Shown: positions 27,188-37,770 of the stretch, piece after piece
Numbering within the stretch: position 1 is the stretch's first letter
Layout of the letters: each line of letters starts with the position of its first letter
Assembly: GCF_030814995.1 (NCBI RefSeq)
Contig: NZ_JAUSVX010000007.1
Coordinates: 62,001 to 126,000 of the forward strand
Direction of reading: 5' to 3'
Length of the DNA stretch: 64,000 nucleotides
DNA from: Labrys wisconsinensis
GTDB taxonomy: Bacteria > Pseudomonadota > Alphaproteobacteria > Rhizobiales > Labraceae
Position numbers and translations under genes: made by a program
The notes under the pieces: model-generated
What the model was told of the DNA's origin: nothing
Seen by the model: the letters and a program-made list of their open reading frames with translations, nothing else
The model's database searches: none

Positions 27188-27975
27188 GGCTGTGTCCTCA
27201 TGGAATAGGTGGCGACGAGCTTGCGGATCGCCGCGCGGGTCTCGCGCACGGCGGCGTCGAACAGGGCCGCGCCGCGCTCGGGGCTGGCGTCGGCCGGCGT
27301 GCCGATGACGCCGGTCGGGTTGATCTCCTCGAAGCCGCGCCAGACCACCAGGCCGCCGGCGGCGTAGAGATGCGGGTCGGGCCAGCCCGGCGGCGTGCCG
27401 CCCTCGGGGATGCGGTCGCGGCGCACCGCGGCGGCGAAGAGGTGCAGCATCAGCGAGGTCTCGAGGGCGCAGGCATGGCCCGTGCCGTGGGCGACATCCG
27501 GCAGGATCGCCGCCGCATCCGCGGCGATCAGGTCGAAATAGGTCAGGGCCGCGGCGCGGATGCCGGCCGCCCCGAGCTCGGCGACCGCCACCTGCAGCGC
27601 GCCGCGATTGCCGCCATGGCCGTTGACGATCACGGGGAGGAAGCCGTCGGCGGCGAGGCAGGCGCAAACGTCCACCAGCACAGCGATGAAGCTCTGCGGC
27701 CGGAGGCTGAGCGTGCCGGGGAAGGCGCGGTGATGCGGCGAGACGCCGAAGGGCATGGGCTCGGCGACGCGGATATCGGCCTCGCCCGCGGCGGCGGCCA
27801 GCGACACGGCGGTGGCGAGCCAGATGTCGACGCCGAGGGGCAGATGCGGGCCATGCTGCTCGACGGCGCCGACCGGCAGCAGCACCGCCCTGCCCCTGCC
27901 TTCGCTGGGCTCCCGCAGGTCGGGCGAGGTCGCCCAGGCCTGGCGGAGCGGTCCGGGATTGAAGTCGGGGGTCAT
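27184..27975 (-). CDS. Creatininase family amidohydrolase
   Basis: 263-residue protein of the creatininase/ArfB/MftE family of metal-dependent amidases. Metal-site motifs are PVGAVEQHGPHLPLGVDIWL, the NGHGGNRGAL segment, and the Glu in ACALETSL. The family ranges from creatinine hydrolysis to deformylation of pathway intermediates, so the substrate cannot be named. It overlaps the upstream permease stop and the downstream aldehyde dehydrogenase start by 4 nt each, so it is tightly coupled to a transport operon. It probably opens an amide or lactam in the imported compound. Confidence 0.85.
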   Translation of the reverse strand: MTPDFNPGPLRQAWATSPDLREPSEGRGRAVLLPVGAVEQHGPHLPLGVDIWLATAVSLAAAAGEADIRVAEPMPFGVSPHHRAFPGTLSLRPQSFIAVLVDVCACLAADGFLPVIVNGHGGNRGALQVAVAELGAAGIRAAALTYFDLIAADAAAILPDVAHGTGHACALETSLMLHLFAAAVRRDRIPEGGTPPGWPDPHLYAAGGLVVWRGFEEINPTGVIGTPADASPERGAALFDAAVRETRAAIRKLVATYSMRTQP

Positions 27976-28943
27976 CCCAGCCTCCGGTCGAGCCGCAGCG
28001 AGGCCGCGGTGAGGGCGGCGTCGCCGAGCAGCGCCGCCATGATGATCAGGCCTTTGAACAGGTCGATCGACGAGGGGTCGACGCCGAAGACCCGCAGGGC
28101 GTTGGTGAGCAGGCTGACGATCAGGGCGCCGACCACCACGCCGCCGACCGAGCCGCGCCCGCCGAAGATGCTGGTGCCGCCGAGCACGGCGGCGGCGATC
28201 GCGTCGAGCAGCAGGCCGGTGCCGCCGATGTTCGGCGTCACGACGGGCACCCGGCTGACCATCAGCGCGGCGGCGAGGAAGGTGAAGACGCCGGAAGCGA
28301 CATAGACCAGCACGGTCTGGCGCAGGATCGGCACGCCGGCGAGCTCGGCTGCGCCGCGGTCGGAGCCGAGCGCATAGCTGCGCAGGCCGAAGCGGGTCAT
28401 CCGCATCAGCCCATAGGCGAGCGCCGCGACCAGCGCCGTCAGCACGATGGCGGCGGGCAGGCCGGCGATCCGTCCGAAGCCGACCGCCTTGAGCACGGGG
28501 TCGTTGACGATCAGCACCCCCTTCTGGGCGACGGCCAGGGTCGCGCCCTGCACGGCGACCATGGTCGCCAGCGTGGTGACGAAGGGCGGGATGCGCAGGA
28601 CAGCGATGACGAGGCCGTTGGCGAGGCCGACGGCCGCCATGGCGGTGCAGCCGAGCGCCAGCGCCGCCGGGAGCGGCAGGCCGCGGTCGAGCCCGCCGGC
28701 GATCAGGATGGCGCAGAGGGCGACGCCCACCCCGGCCGAGAGGTCGATGCCGGCGGTGAGCAGCACGATGAAGGTGCCGATGCCCAGCACGGCGATCGGC
28801 GTCGCCTGCGCCGCGATGTTGACGAGGCTCGCGGGCGCGACCACGCGCGGGTCGACGGCAGCGGAGGCGAGCAGCAGCGCGACGAGCAGGATCAGCGGCG
28901 TGAAGCCGAGGATGCGTCGCAGGAGGTGGTGGTCGAAACGCAT
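27972..28943 (-). CDS. Ribose-type (CUT2) ABC transporter permease
   Basis: 323-residue integral membrane permease of the RbsC/BPD_transp_2 family, about 8-10 segments. Landmarks are GTFIVLLTAGIDLSAG (canonical GIDLSVG-like motif), IPPFVTTLATM and AAVLGGTSIFGGRGSVGG. AGGAGA seven bases upstream supports ATG 28943. It is a second permease in addition to the permease half of the fusion at 30269-32806, suggesting a heterodimeric channel. Repeat family B sits between it and the oxidoreductase gene upstream. Confidence 0.88.
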   Translation of the reverse strand: MRFDHHLLRRILGFTPLILLVALLLASAAVDPRVVAPASLVNIAAQATPIAVLGIGTFIVLLTAGIDLSAGVGVALCAILIAGGLDRGLPLPAALALGCTAMAAVGLANGLVIAVLRIPPFVTTLATMVAVQGATLAVAQKGVLIVNDPVLKAVGFGRIAGLPAAIVLTALVAALAYGLMRMTRFGLRSYALGSDRGAAELAGVPILRQTVLVYVASGVFTFLAAALMVSRVPVVTPNIGGTGLLLDAIAAAVLGGTSIFGGRGSVGGVVVGALIVSLLTNALRVFGVDPSSIDLFKGLIIMAALLGDAALTAASLRLDRRLG

Positions 28944-29051
28944 ATCGGGTTCTCCTCGCGCTGTTATGGTGACGAGGATGCATCGCCTCGGAGGCAGGGT
29001 ACGCAACATCTGCCGCACGGGCACAGAGGACGAAACTCGACGCCTGCCGAT

Positions 29052-29156
29052 CCCCTCCCCCTTGCGGGGAGGGGTACGGGGTGGGGGTCCATCAGGACAG
29101 GTCGAGCCCTATGACAACGCCCCCCACCCTTTATCCCTCCCCGCAAGGGGGAGGGA
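29052..29156. repeat. Intergenic palindromic repeat family B, copy 1
   Basis: 105-bp imperfect inverted repeat. Its outer arms are CCCCTCCCCCTTGCGGGGAG and its complement, and inside are GGTGGGGGTCCATCAGGACAG and a CCCCCCACCCTTTATCCCTC arm. It fills the middle of the 304-nt gap 28944-29247; the rest of that gap shows no gene. Related copies lie at 37568-37710, 49420-49567 and 60692-60799. Confidence 0.85.
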
Positions 29157-29247
29157 AGACACAGGCGTCGCGCTCCATTCGACACGCTGGTGTCGCGCCC
29201 CGCCGGCTTCCGCCTCCCACCTGCCCCGACCTCAGCCATCCCTCCCC

Positions 29248-30267
29248 TCATACCCGCCAGTCCTCCACCGTCTCCGCCTTGCCGCTCTCGACGCTGCGCA
29301 GGATGGCGTCGTTGACGGCCACCGCCCGCATCGCGTCCTCGACCGGCATCACGAAGGGCCGGTCCTCCCGGACCGCATTGGCGAAGTGGCGGATCTCCTC
29401 GAACAGGTCGCCGCTGATGTGGCCGTTGATGCTGGGCCAGTGCAGCCCGTCCGGCAGGCTCCAGGCGCCGCGCGAATGAAGGCGCAGGCCGTGGTCGCGC
29501 ACGTCGAGGTCGATGATGCCCTCCGTGCCGATCACCTCGGTGCGGGCCCAGATGCCGGTGGGGATGTCGGAGGGCAGGCTCCAGCCGAAATAGAGCTGGC
29601 CGGTCATGCCGTTGCTCATCTCGACCGTCGAGAAGATCGCGTCCTCCGAGGCCACGCCCAGGCTCGGCATCAGCTTGGCGACCGCGCGGGAATAGACGGT
29701 CCTGACCTCGGCGCCGGAGATCCATTGCAGCGCATCGACGTCGTGGACGCCGAGGTAGAAGCACACGCTCGACGTGCCGTTCATGCGCGTGCCGATGTCG
29801 CGGACGGTGAAGCGGCCGCTGGTGGCGTGGATCGGCTCGCCGATCCGGCCGGCCTTGACCGCCTCCGCCGCCTGCACGTAGCGCGGATCGAAGCGCAGGA
29901 TATGGCCGACCAACAGCCGCCCGCCCCCTGCCCGCTCCGCCTGCGCCATGGCCCTGGCGGCGGCGAGGGTGTGCGCCATCGGCTTTTCCACCAGCACGGC
30001 CTTGCCGGCCTCCAGCAGGGCGCAGACCACCTCCTGGTGCAGCCTGTCCGGCAGGGCGACGACATAGGCGTCGATGCCGCCGGCATCGAGGGCGTCCGCG
30101 ACCGTCCGGAGGTAGCGCACGCCGAAGGCGTCGGCGACCTTGCGGCCCACGACCGGGGAGAGGTCGACGACCGCGGAGAGCTCGGCGACGTCGCTGCCGG
30201 CGATGGCCTGGGCGTGGAACTGGCCCATGAAACCGGCGCCGACCAGGGCGAGCTTGAGCTTCGACAT
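29248..30267 (-). CDS. Gfo/Idh/MocA family oxidoreductase
   Basis: 339-residue NAD(P)-dependent oxidoreductase with the N-terminal Rossmann motif LALVGAGFMGQFHAQAI, the cofactor/catalytic EKPMA segment and a C-terminal alpha/beta substrate domain containing YLGVHDVDALQWISG. The family includes inositol 2-dehydrogenase and other sugar or cyclitol dehydrogenases. ATG 30267 leaves a single base after the stop of the upstream transporter fusion, so the genes are co-translated. It probably oxidises the imported sugar-like substrate. Confidence 0.9.
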   Translation of the reverse strand: MSKLKLALVGAGFMGQFHAQAIAGSDVAELSAVVDLSPVVGRKVADAFGVRYLRTVADALDAGGIDAYVVALPDRLHQEVVCALLEAGKAVLVEKPMAHTLAAARAMAQAERAGGGRLLVGHILRFDPRYVQAAEAVKAGRIGEPIHATSGRFTVRDIGTRMNGTSSVCFYLGVHDVDALQWISGAEVRTVYSRAVAKLMPSLGVASEDAIFSTVEMSNGMTGQLYFGWSLPSDIPTGIWARTEVIGTEGIIDLDVRDHGLRLHSRGAWSLPDGLHWPSINGHISGDLFEEIRHFANAVREDRPFVMPVEDAMRAVAVNDAILRSVESGKAETVEDWRV

Positions 30268-30268
30268 G

Positions 30269-32806
<2,538 letters not shown>

Positions 32807-32863
32807 GCAGGTCTCCGGTCGTTCCGAATGGGCGTCTGCGGGTAAGTGCGCCGCACTTTCAGT

Positions 32864-32952
32864 CGTCATGGCCGGGCTCGTCCCGGCCATCCACGCGGAC
32901 GCGACGTTCGCCTGTGTTCGCGTGGATGGCCGGATCAAGTCCGGCCATGACG
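32864..32952. repeat. Intergenic palindromic repeat family C, copy 1
   Basis: 89-bp inverted repeat starting CGTCATGGCCGGGCTCGTCC and ending in its complement CCGGCCATGACG, with inner arms CCATCCACGCG and CGCGTGGATGG. It lies in the 281-nt gap between the fused transporter gene and its binding protein. The related copy is 52359-52511, and the first 33 bases are identical in the two. Confidence 0.85.
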
Positions 32953-33087
32953 AACCGCCTCACTTATATCAGGACGGCTCCTCAAACCCGGAGCCGCCCC
33001 CTCCTCCCGCAGGGAGAACGGGAGAAGGGAGCGCTCCAAACGAGCGCCGCCGAGGACAGGAGAAATCCGGCGGCGCTCCTGGCTCGG

Positions 33088-34116
33088 TTACTTGCCGACC
33101 GTCATGGCGCTCGCCGGCACCGAGGGACCGAGCTGGGCGGTGTAGTTCTTCGCCTCGATCTCGGCCTTGGCCGGCGTGATGTGCTCGAAGGTCACGCCCT
33201 TGGCCTTCAGGGCCTCGGCCGTGGCGTCGGAGGCGACGAAGAAGGTCGGCATGTAGAGGTCGTGGGGCAGCGTCTCGCCCTTGGCGAGGCGGGCGGCCAC
33301 GGCGATGTTCCAATAGCCGACGCGATAGGCGCCGGTGAGCACGTCCATCACCATGGTGCCGCTCTCCAGGAGCGGATGCATCTCGCTGTCGCCGTCATAG
33401 CCGCCATAGAGCAGCTTGTGGTCCATGGCCTTGGCCACGGCGTCGGCGGCGAGGCAGAGGGAATCGGAGATGCAGCCGATGGCCTTCAGGTCGGGATAGG
33501 TGGTGAGCCAGGTCTGGGCCGCGTTGGTGGCCTTGGCCGAGTCCCATCCCGTCGGCTCGATGCCGACCACCTTGATCTTCGGGAATTCCTTGGCGAGCGT
33601 GTCGACGAAGGCCTTCTCGCGCGTGTCGGAGACGAAATTGCCGCGCGTGCCGACCAGCAGCGCCACCTCGCCCTCCCCGCCCAGCGTGGTGCCGAGCGCC
33701 TTGGCCACCAGCGACATGTTCTGGTAGTCGGGATAGAGGGTGGAGTAGTTGGCCCCGGCCTCGACCTTGTTGCCCATGGTGACGACGGGGATGCCGGCGG
33801 CCTCCGCCTTCTTCAGCACCGGGATCAGGGCGTTCTTGTCGAGGGGGTCGACCAGGATGGCGCTGACCTTCTGGTTGATGAAGTTCTCGATGATGCCGAC
33901 CTGCTTCTCGAGGCTGCCCTCGGCGCTTTGCCAGCTCGACTTGACGCCGTAGTCCTTGGCGGCGGTGTCGCCCGCCTCCTTCATGCGCACGAAGAACGAG
34001 TTCTGGAGGTCGATGGCGGCGAGGCCGAGGACCGGCTCGGCCGCGAAGGCGACGCCGGTGCCGAGGACCATCGCGGCGGCGAGGCCGCCGAAGGTGATGC
34101 GACTGAACAACGTCAT
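33088..34116 (-). CDS. Ribose-type ABC transporter substrate-binding protein
   Basis: 342-residue periplasmic binding protein of the type I (RbsB-like) fold. A signal peptide ends at AFA before AEPVLGLAAI. Typical segments are LGLAAIDLQNSFFVRMKEAG, INQKVSAILVDPLDKNALIP, AGIPVVTMGNKVE and LLYGGYDGDSEMHPLLESGT. It is the first gene of the transport operon that includes the fusion, oxidoreductase, second permease, creatininase-like enzyme and aldehyde dehydrogenase. The enzymes suggest a cyclitol, sugar or sugar-amide ligand, but binding specificity cannot be read from sequence. Confidence 0.92.
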   Translation of the reverse strand: MTLFSRITFGGLAAAMVLGTGVAFAAEPVLGLAAIDLQNSFFVRMKEAGDTAAKDYGVKSSWQSAEGSLEKQVGIIENFINQKVSAILVDPLDKNALIPVLKKAEAAGIPVVTMGNKVEAGANYSTLYPDYQNMSLVAKALGTTLGGEGEVALLVGTRGNFVSDTREKAFVDTLAKEFPKIKVVGIEPTGWDSAKATNAAQTWLTTYPDLKAIGCISDSLCLAADAVAKAMDHKLLYGGYDGDSEMHPLLESGTMVMDVLTGAYRVGYWNIAVAARLAKGETLPHDLYMPTFFVASDATAEALKAKGVTFEHITPAKAEIEAKNYTAQLGPSVPASAMTVGK

Positions 34117-34188
34117 GGCTGGTTCTCTCCTCTGGTTGACGCCGGCCGTTTTCGGCTCGGCTTTCGTCTCGGGGCCGCGGCCCCGTCC

Positions 34189-35130
34189 TCACCTGCCCTG
34201 CATGCCCTCCGTACCGGCGCCGCAGACGAGGCCGCAGACGCGTTCGCCGGGCCGGATCGCCACGGCCCCGGTCATCAGCGCGGCGATCGAGGCCGCGCCG
34301 CTGAGGTCGGCGGCGATGCCGAGCTCGAACCAGAGCCAGCGGGCCGCCGCCTCGAGCGCCTCGTCCTCGACCAGGACGACCCGCTCGACCGCGTCCCGCA
34401 CGATCTCGAAGATGCTCTCGTCGGTGCGCCCGCAGGCCATGGTCGCCACGCGGGTCGTCACCGCGGGCAGGCGCACCACCTCGCCCGCGCGCAGGCTGTC
34501 ATGCAGCGTCGGCGAGCCCGTCGGCTCGATGCCGATGATGCGGGCCGACGGGTTCTTCTCGCGGATCGCCGTCGCCATGCCGGCGATCAGGCCGCCGCCG
34601 CCGACGGCGACGAGATAGACGTCGCAGGGACCGACATCCTCGATGATCTCCAGGGCGACGGTGCCCTGGCCGGCGACGATCTGCCGGTCGGCGAAGGGGT
34701 GGAAATAATAGGCGCCGCGCCGCTCCGCCTCGGCCCGGGCGAGCTCGTGCGCCTCGTCCCAGACCGATCCGCCGACATGCACCTCGGCGCCCCAGCCGCG
34801 CAGCTTCTCGATCTTCGAGGCCGCGGCGTTCCCGGGCAGGTAGATGGCCGCGGGCACGCCGGCGAGCCGGGCGGCACGGGCGGTCGCCACCCCGTGATTG
34901 CCGCCCGAGGCGGCGACGATGCCCCTGGTCAGCACCTCGGGCGGCAGGGTGAGGAGGCGGTTGGTGGCGCCCCGCGCCTTGAACGAGCCGGTGACCTGCA
35001 GGCATTCGAGCTTCAGCCAGAGGTCCTCGACGCCGAGCGGGGCGAAGAGCTGGTCGGCACGGACCATCGGGGTCCGCCGGACGTGCCCCCGGATGCGTTC
35101 GGCTGCCTGGGCGACGTCGGCGAAGTTCAT
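34189..35130 (-). CDS. Threonine dehydratase-like PLP enzyme (possibly EutB-type)
   Basis: 313-residue fold-type II pyridoxal-phosphate enzyme. The cofactor lysine is Lys51 in TGSFKARGA; the substrate loop is ASGGNHG; the phosphate-binding loop is VGGGGLIAG. It has no C-terminal ACT regulatory domain, as in catabolic or EutB-like dehydratases. Its start overlaps the stop of the DoeB-like deacylase by 4 nt. EutB plus DoeB are known from hydroxyectoine breakdown, so that role is a reasonable guess, but the other ectoine genes are absent here. Simple threonine/serine deamination is the alternative. Confidence 0.85.
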   Translation of the reverse strand: MNFADVAQAAERIRGHVRRTPMVRADQLFAPLGVEDLWLKLECLQVTGSFKARGATNRLLTLPPEVLTRGIVAASGGNHGVATARAARLAGVPAAIYLPGNAAASKIEKLRGWGAEVHVGGSVWDEAHELARAEAERRGAYYFHPFADRQIVAGQGTVALEIIEDVGPCDVYLVAVGGGGLIAGMATAIREKNPSARIIGIEPTGSPTLHDSLRAGEVVRLPAVTTRVATMACGRTDESIFEIVRDAVERVVLVEDEALEAAARWLWFELGIAADLSGAASIAALMTGAVAIRPGERVCGLVCGAGTEGMQGR

Positions 35131-36197
35131 CGGCTGCCGCTCCAGTCATAGGGGACGGCGACGACGAAGCAGCAATTGCCCGGCCTGACGCGTCCGGGCT
35201 GGCGGCGGGCGAAGAGGACCCCGTCGATGCGGTGCCGCAGCACGGCCGGCTCGCGTCCGGGATCGGTGAGGAAGTGGATGCGCCCGGCGACCGAGCCGGC
35301 CTGGACCGGCTCGCCCGGCGCCTGGGCCGCCTCGAACACGCCGTCATCGCCGGCGAAGCCGTAGGCGGCGGCGCCGGGGATGGTGAGGACGCGCGGCTCG
35401 CCCGCTGGCTTGACGAGGTGCTCGGGATCGATCACCCCGGCATGGGCGAGGACATTGCGGATGCCGCGCCGGCAGATGGCCAGGGCCTCGGCGCTCACCG
35501 TGCCGGCGCCGGCCATCTCGGTGCCGACCACGGTGAGCCCGGCATCGACGGCGGAGGCCGTCGAGGTGCGCCTCTCCCCGAGATTGTCCACCATGACGGT
35601 GGTCGGCGCGCCGAAGGCGAGCGTGGCGTCGATGTTGCGCCGGTGCTGGGCCGGGTCGGCCGCCGGCTCGATGATGGCGCTCGGCATGATCATCAGCGAC
35701 GACCCGCCGGAATGGAGGTCGAGGAAGAAATCCGATTCCGGGAACAGCACGTCGTGGACATAGGCCGAGAGCTGGCGGGTCAGCGTGCCGGCGGGGTCTC
35801 CGGGAAAGGTGCGGTTGAAGTTGAGGCCATCGACCGGCGAGGTCCGCTGCGCGGCGACCACGGCCGGCAGGTTGATGGCGGGAATGGCGATGATCCGTCC
35901 CTGGATCCCGGCCGGATCGATGCTGCGGATCAGCTCGCCGAGGGCGATCGGCCCCTCATATTCGTCGCCGTGATTGCCGCCTTCGATCAGCACGGTCGGG
36001 CCGGTGCCGTTCTTCACCACGGCCAGCGGCACGCGGACGGTGCCCCAGGCATCGTCGTGCGGCGATTGCGGCACATGGAAGAAGCCGATCTGCTTGCCGT
36101 CCCGTCCGAGGTCGACGTCGGAGAAGACGGTGCTGCGCCGGGGCACGCGCGGCGCCTTCGGCAGGTCTTCCTCGGTCGGCACGATGATCCCGGACAA
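35127..36197 (-). CDS. DoeB-like N-acyl amino acid deacylase (succinylglutamate desuccinylase/aspartoacylase family)
   Basis: 356-residue zinc deacylase. Zinc-site motifs are EGGNHGDEYEGPIALGELI and the downstream DLHSGG; NRTFPG is the substrate Arg region. Similarity to DoeB (N2-acetyl-diaminobutyrate deacetylase) includes the GFFHVP..DDAWGTVRVPLAVV segment with VKNGTGPT. The C-terminal biotinyl-like barrel is present (GVLFARRQPGRVRPGNCCFV). It is transcribed divergently from an IclR regulator and overlaps the dehydratase gene by 4 nt. The enzyme pair probably releases and then deaminates an amino acid. Confidence 0.87.
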   Translation of the reverse strand: MSGIIVPTEEDLPKAPRVPRRSTVFSDVDLGRDGKQIGFFHVPQSPHDDAWGTVRVPLAVVKNGTGPTVLIEGGNHGDEYEGPIALGELIRSIDPAGIQGRIIAIPAINLPAVVAAQRTSPVDGLNFNRTFPGDPAGTLTRQLSAYVHDVLFPESDFFLDLHSGGSSLMIMPSAIIEPAADPAQHRRNIDATLAFGAPTTVMVDNLGERRTSTASAVDAGLTVVGTEMAGAGTVSAEALAICRRGIRNVLAHAGVIDPEHLVKPAGEPRVLTIPGAAAYGFAGDDGVFEAAQAPGEPVQAGSVAGRIHFLTDPGREPAVLRHRIDGVLFARRQPGRVRPGNCCFVVAVPYDWSGSR

Positions 36198-36252
36198 GCC
36201 AGCCTCCTGGGTGCGACGTTCCGATCCTCATCGTTTTATATTTGATGTCAAG

Positions 36253-36264
36253 TTCATTTATGAA
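36253..36264. promoter_or_regulatory. Candidate IclR-type operator
   Basis: Perfect inverted repeat TTCAT-TT-ATGAA in an AT-rich island within the 120-nt divergent spacer between the deacylase gene and the IclR regulator. Size and position fit an operator controlling both directions. No binding evidence exists. Confidence 0.45.
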
Positions 36265-36317
36265 ATGATGGCCACGAACCGGTGCCACCCCTACAAGGGC
36301 AGCTCCAGGAGACGCCC

Positions 36318-37076
36318 ATGAAGACCGACAGCCCGTCCTACTCCGCCCCGGCCCTTGACAAGGGCCTCGACATCCTCGAGCTCCTGGCCGCGCGCGAGAG
36401 CGGGCTGTCGATGAAGGCGATCGCCGACGAGCTCGGCCGCTCGAAGAGCGAGATCTTCCGCATGCTGATGGTGCTGCTGGACCGCGGCTACATCGCCCGC
36501 GATGCGGCGACCGACGAATTCACGCTCACCAACCGCCTGTTCAACCTCGGCTTGCGCACGCCCAGGGTGAAGGACCTCCTGTCCCGGGCGGCGCCGATCC
36601 TGCGCCAGCTGGCGGAAGAGTGCGGCCACTCGCCCCATCTGGTGGTGGTCCATCACGGCGAGACCGTCACCATCGCCGCCGTATCCGGGGGCGCCGACAT
36701 GTCCTTCACCCTGAAGCTGGGCTATGGGCGCGTGGCGGTCGACGCGACCTCCGGCCAGGTGATCCTGGCCTTCCAGCCGCCGGAGGTGCGCCGGCACATG
36801 GTGGAGGAAAGCCGGCGTCTGCTCGACCGCGACCTCGATGAAGGCGAGCTCGGCGAAGCCTTCGAGCGCATCCGCGAGCAAGGCTACGAGATGCACGAGA
36901 GCCGCGACTTCGTCGGCATCACCGACATCTGCTGCCCCGTGCTCGGCGGCAATGGCGAGGCCATCGCCTGCGTCATCATCTCCTATGTCAACCGCCGCGG
37001 ACGCACCAGCCGCCATGCGGAGGTGCTGGACATGCTCCGGCAGAGCTGCCGGGCCATCGCAGAGGAGATCGCATGA
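36318..37076 (+). CDS. IclR family transcriptional regulator
   Basis: 252-residue regulator: winged helix-turn-helix (ALDKGLDILELLAARESGLS, then ADELGRSKSEIFRMLMVLLD) followed by the IclR effector domain (RVAVDATSGQVILAFQ and ITDICCPVLGGNGEAIACVI). ATG 36318 has CAGGAGA six bases upstream. It is divergent from the deacylase-dehydratase pair and followed by a RidA gene on the same strand, so it likely responds to an intermediate of that pathway. The direction of control (repressor or activator) is unknown. Confidence 0.9.
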   Translation: MKTDSPSYSAPALDKGLDILELLAARESGLSMKAIADELGRSKSEIFRMLMVLLDRGYIARDAATDEFTLTNRLFNLGLRTPRVKDLLSRAAPILRQLAEECGHSPHLVVVHHGETVTIAAVSGGADMSFTLKLGYGRVAVDATSGQVILAFQPPEVRRHMVEESRRLLDRDLDEGELGEAFERIREQGYEMHESRDFVGITDICCPVLGGNGEAIACVIISYVNRRGRTSRHAEVLDMLRQSCRAIAEEIA

Positions 37077-37104
37077 ATCCCTTTCCAGCCAGCGGAGCCT
37101 GCCG

Positions 37105-37491
37105 ATGATCGAGCGTATCGCCGAGGTGCCCGGCGGCGCCAGGCGCGGCGGCCACTATTCCCATGCGGTGATCGCGCACGGCTTCGTCCATGTCTCCGGC
37201 CAGGGCCCGGCGGACCCGCAGACCGGCCGCATCCCCGACGGCTTTGCCGACCAGGTGCGCCAGACCCTGGCAAATGTCCGCACCATCCTCCTCGCCGCCG
37301 GCGCCGACATGACGGACGTCGTCAAGGTGACGGCCTATCTCACCGACGTGACGCGCTTTGCCGAGTACAACGCCGTCTACAAGGAGTTCTTCCCCACCGA
37401 CCTGCCGGCGCGCACCACGGTGGGCGCGCAGCTGATCGGCATCCAGGTCGAGATCGACTGCGTCGCCGCGATCGGGGGCGAGCGGGCGTAG
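37105..37491 (+). CDS. RidA family protein (reactive intermediate deaminase)
   Basis: 128-residue YjgF/YER057c/UK114 family protein. It has HVSGQGPADPQTGRIP, the QVRQTLANVRTILLAAGAD helix and VVKVTAYLTDV; the C-terminal ARTTVG motif carries the conserved Arg that binds the substrate carboxylate. Such proteins hydrolyse 2-aminoacrylate or related enamines made by PLP dehydratases. That fits the dehydratase encoded 2 kb away and supports a common amino-acid breakdown pathway. It follows the IclR gene by 28 nt and is likely co-transcribed with it. Confidence 0.9.
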   Translation: MIERIAEVPGGARRGGHYSHAVIAHGFVHVSGQGPADPQTGRIPDGFADQVRQTLANVRTILLAAGADMTDVVKVTAYLTDVTRFAEYNAVYKEFFPTDLPARTTVGAQLIGIQVEIDCVAAIGGERA

Positions 37492-37567
37492 AGAGGCCCG
37501 GGGGCCCAACCGAGACGATGAGAGGCCGCGGCGCGGCGCTCTCAAGCCATTGCTCGACGCCGGCTTT

Positions 37568-37710
37568 TCCCCTCCCCCTTGCGGGGAGGGGCAAGGGGTG
37601 GGGGTCCATCAGGATAGGACGCAGCGCACGTCGCAGCGCGCCCTTTGCAGGCCGATCCGCCCTATTCTGCACGACCCCCACCCCTTGCCCCTCCCCGCAA
37701 GGAGGAGGGG
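37568..37710. repeat. Intergenic palindromic repeat family B, copy 2
   Basis: 143-bp inverted repeat with arms CCCTCCCCCTTGCGGGGAGG and CCTCCCCGCAAGGAGGAGGG, plus the family signature GGGGTCCATCAGGATAGGAC. It lies between the convergent RidA and amidase genes and may act as a two-way transcription end. No gene was found in the 279-nt gap. Confidence 0.85.
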
Positions 37711-37770
37711 ATCGGCAAGCGTTGCGTTTCAGACTGCTGGCGTCGCGCTCGACACGGCCGGGACGCCCCC

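Noticed and set aside
27184-28983. Creatininase-family protein with a 330-residue N-terminal extension
   Set aside because: The extension is out-of-frame reading of the permease gene. The true start at 27975 overlaps the permease stop.
29052-29156. Rho-independent terminator only
   Set aside because: The long shared core and four copies in both orientations and contexts show a repeat family; termination may be a side effect.
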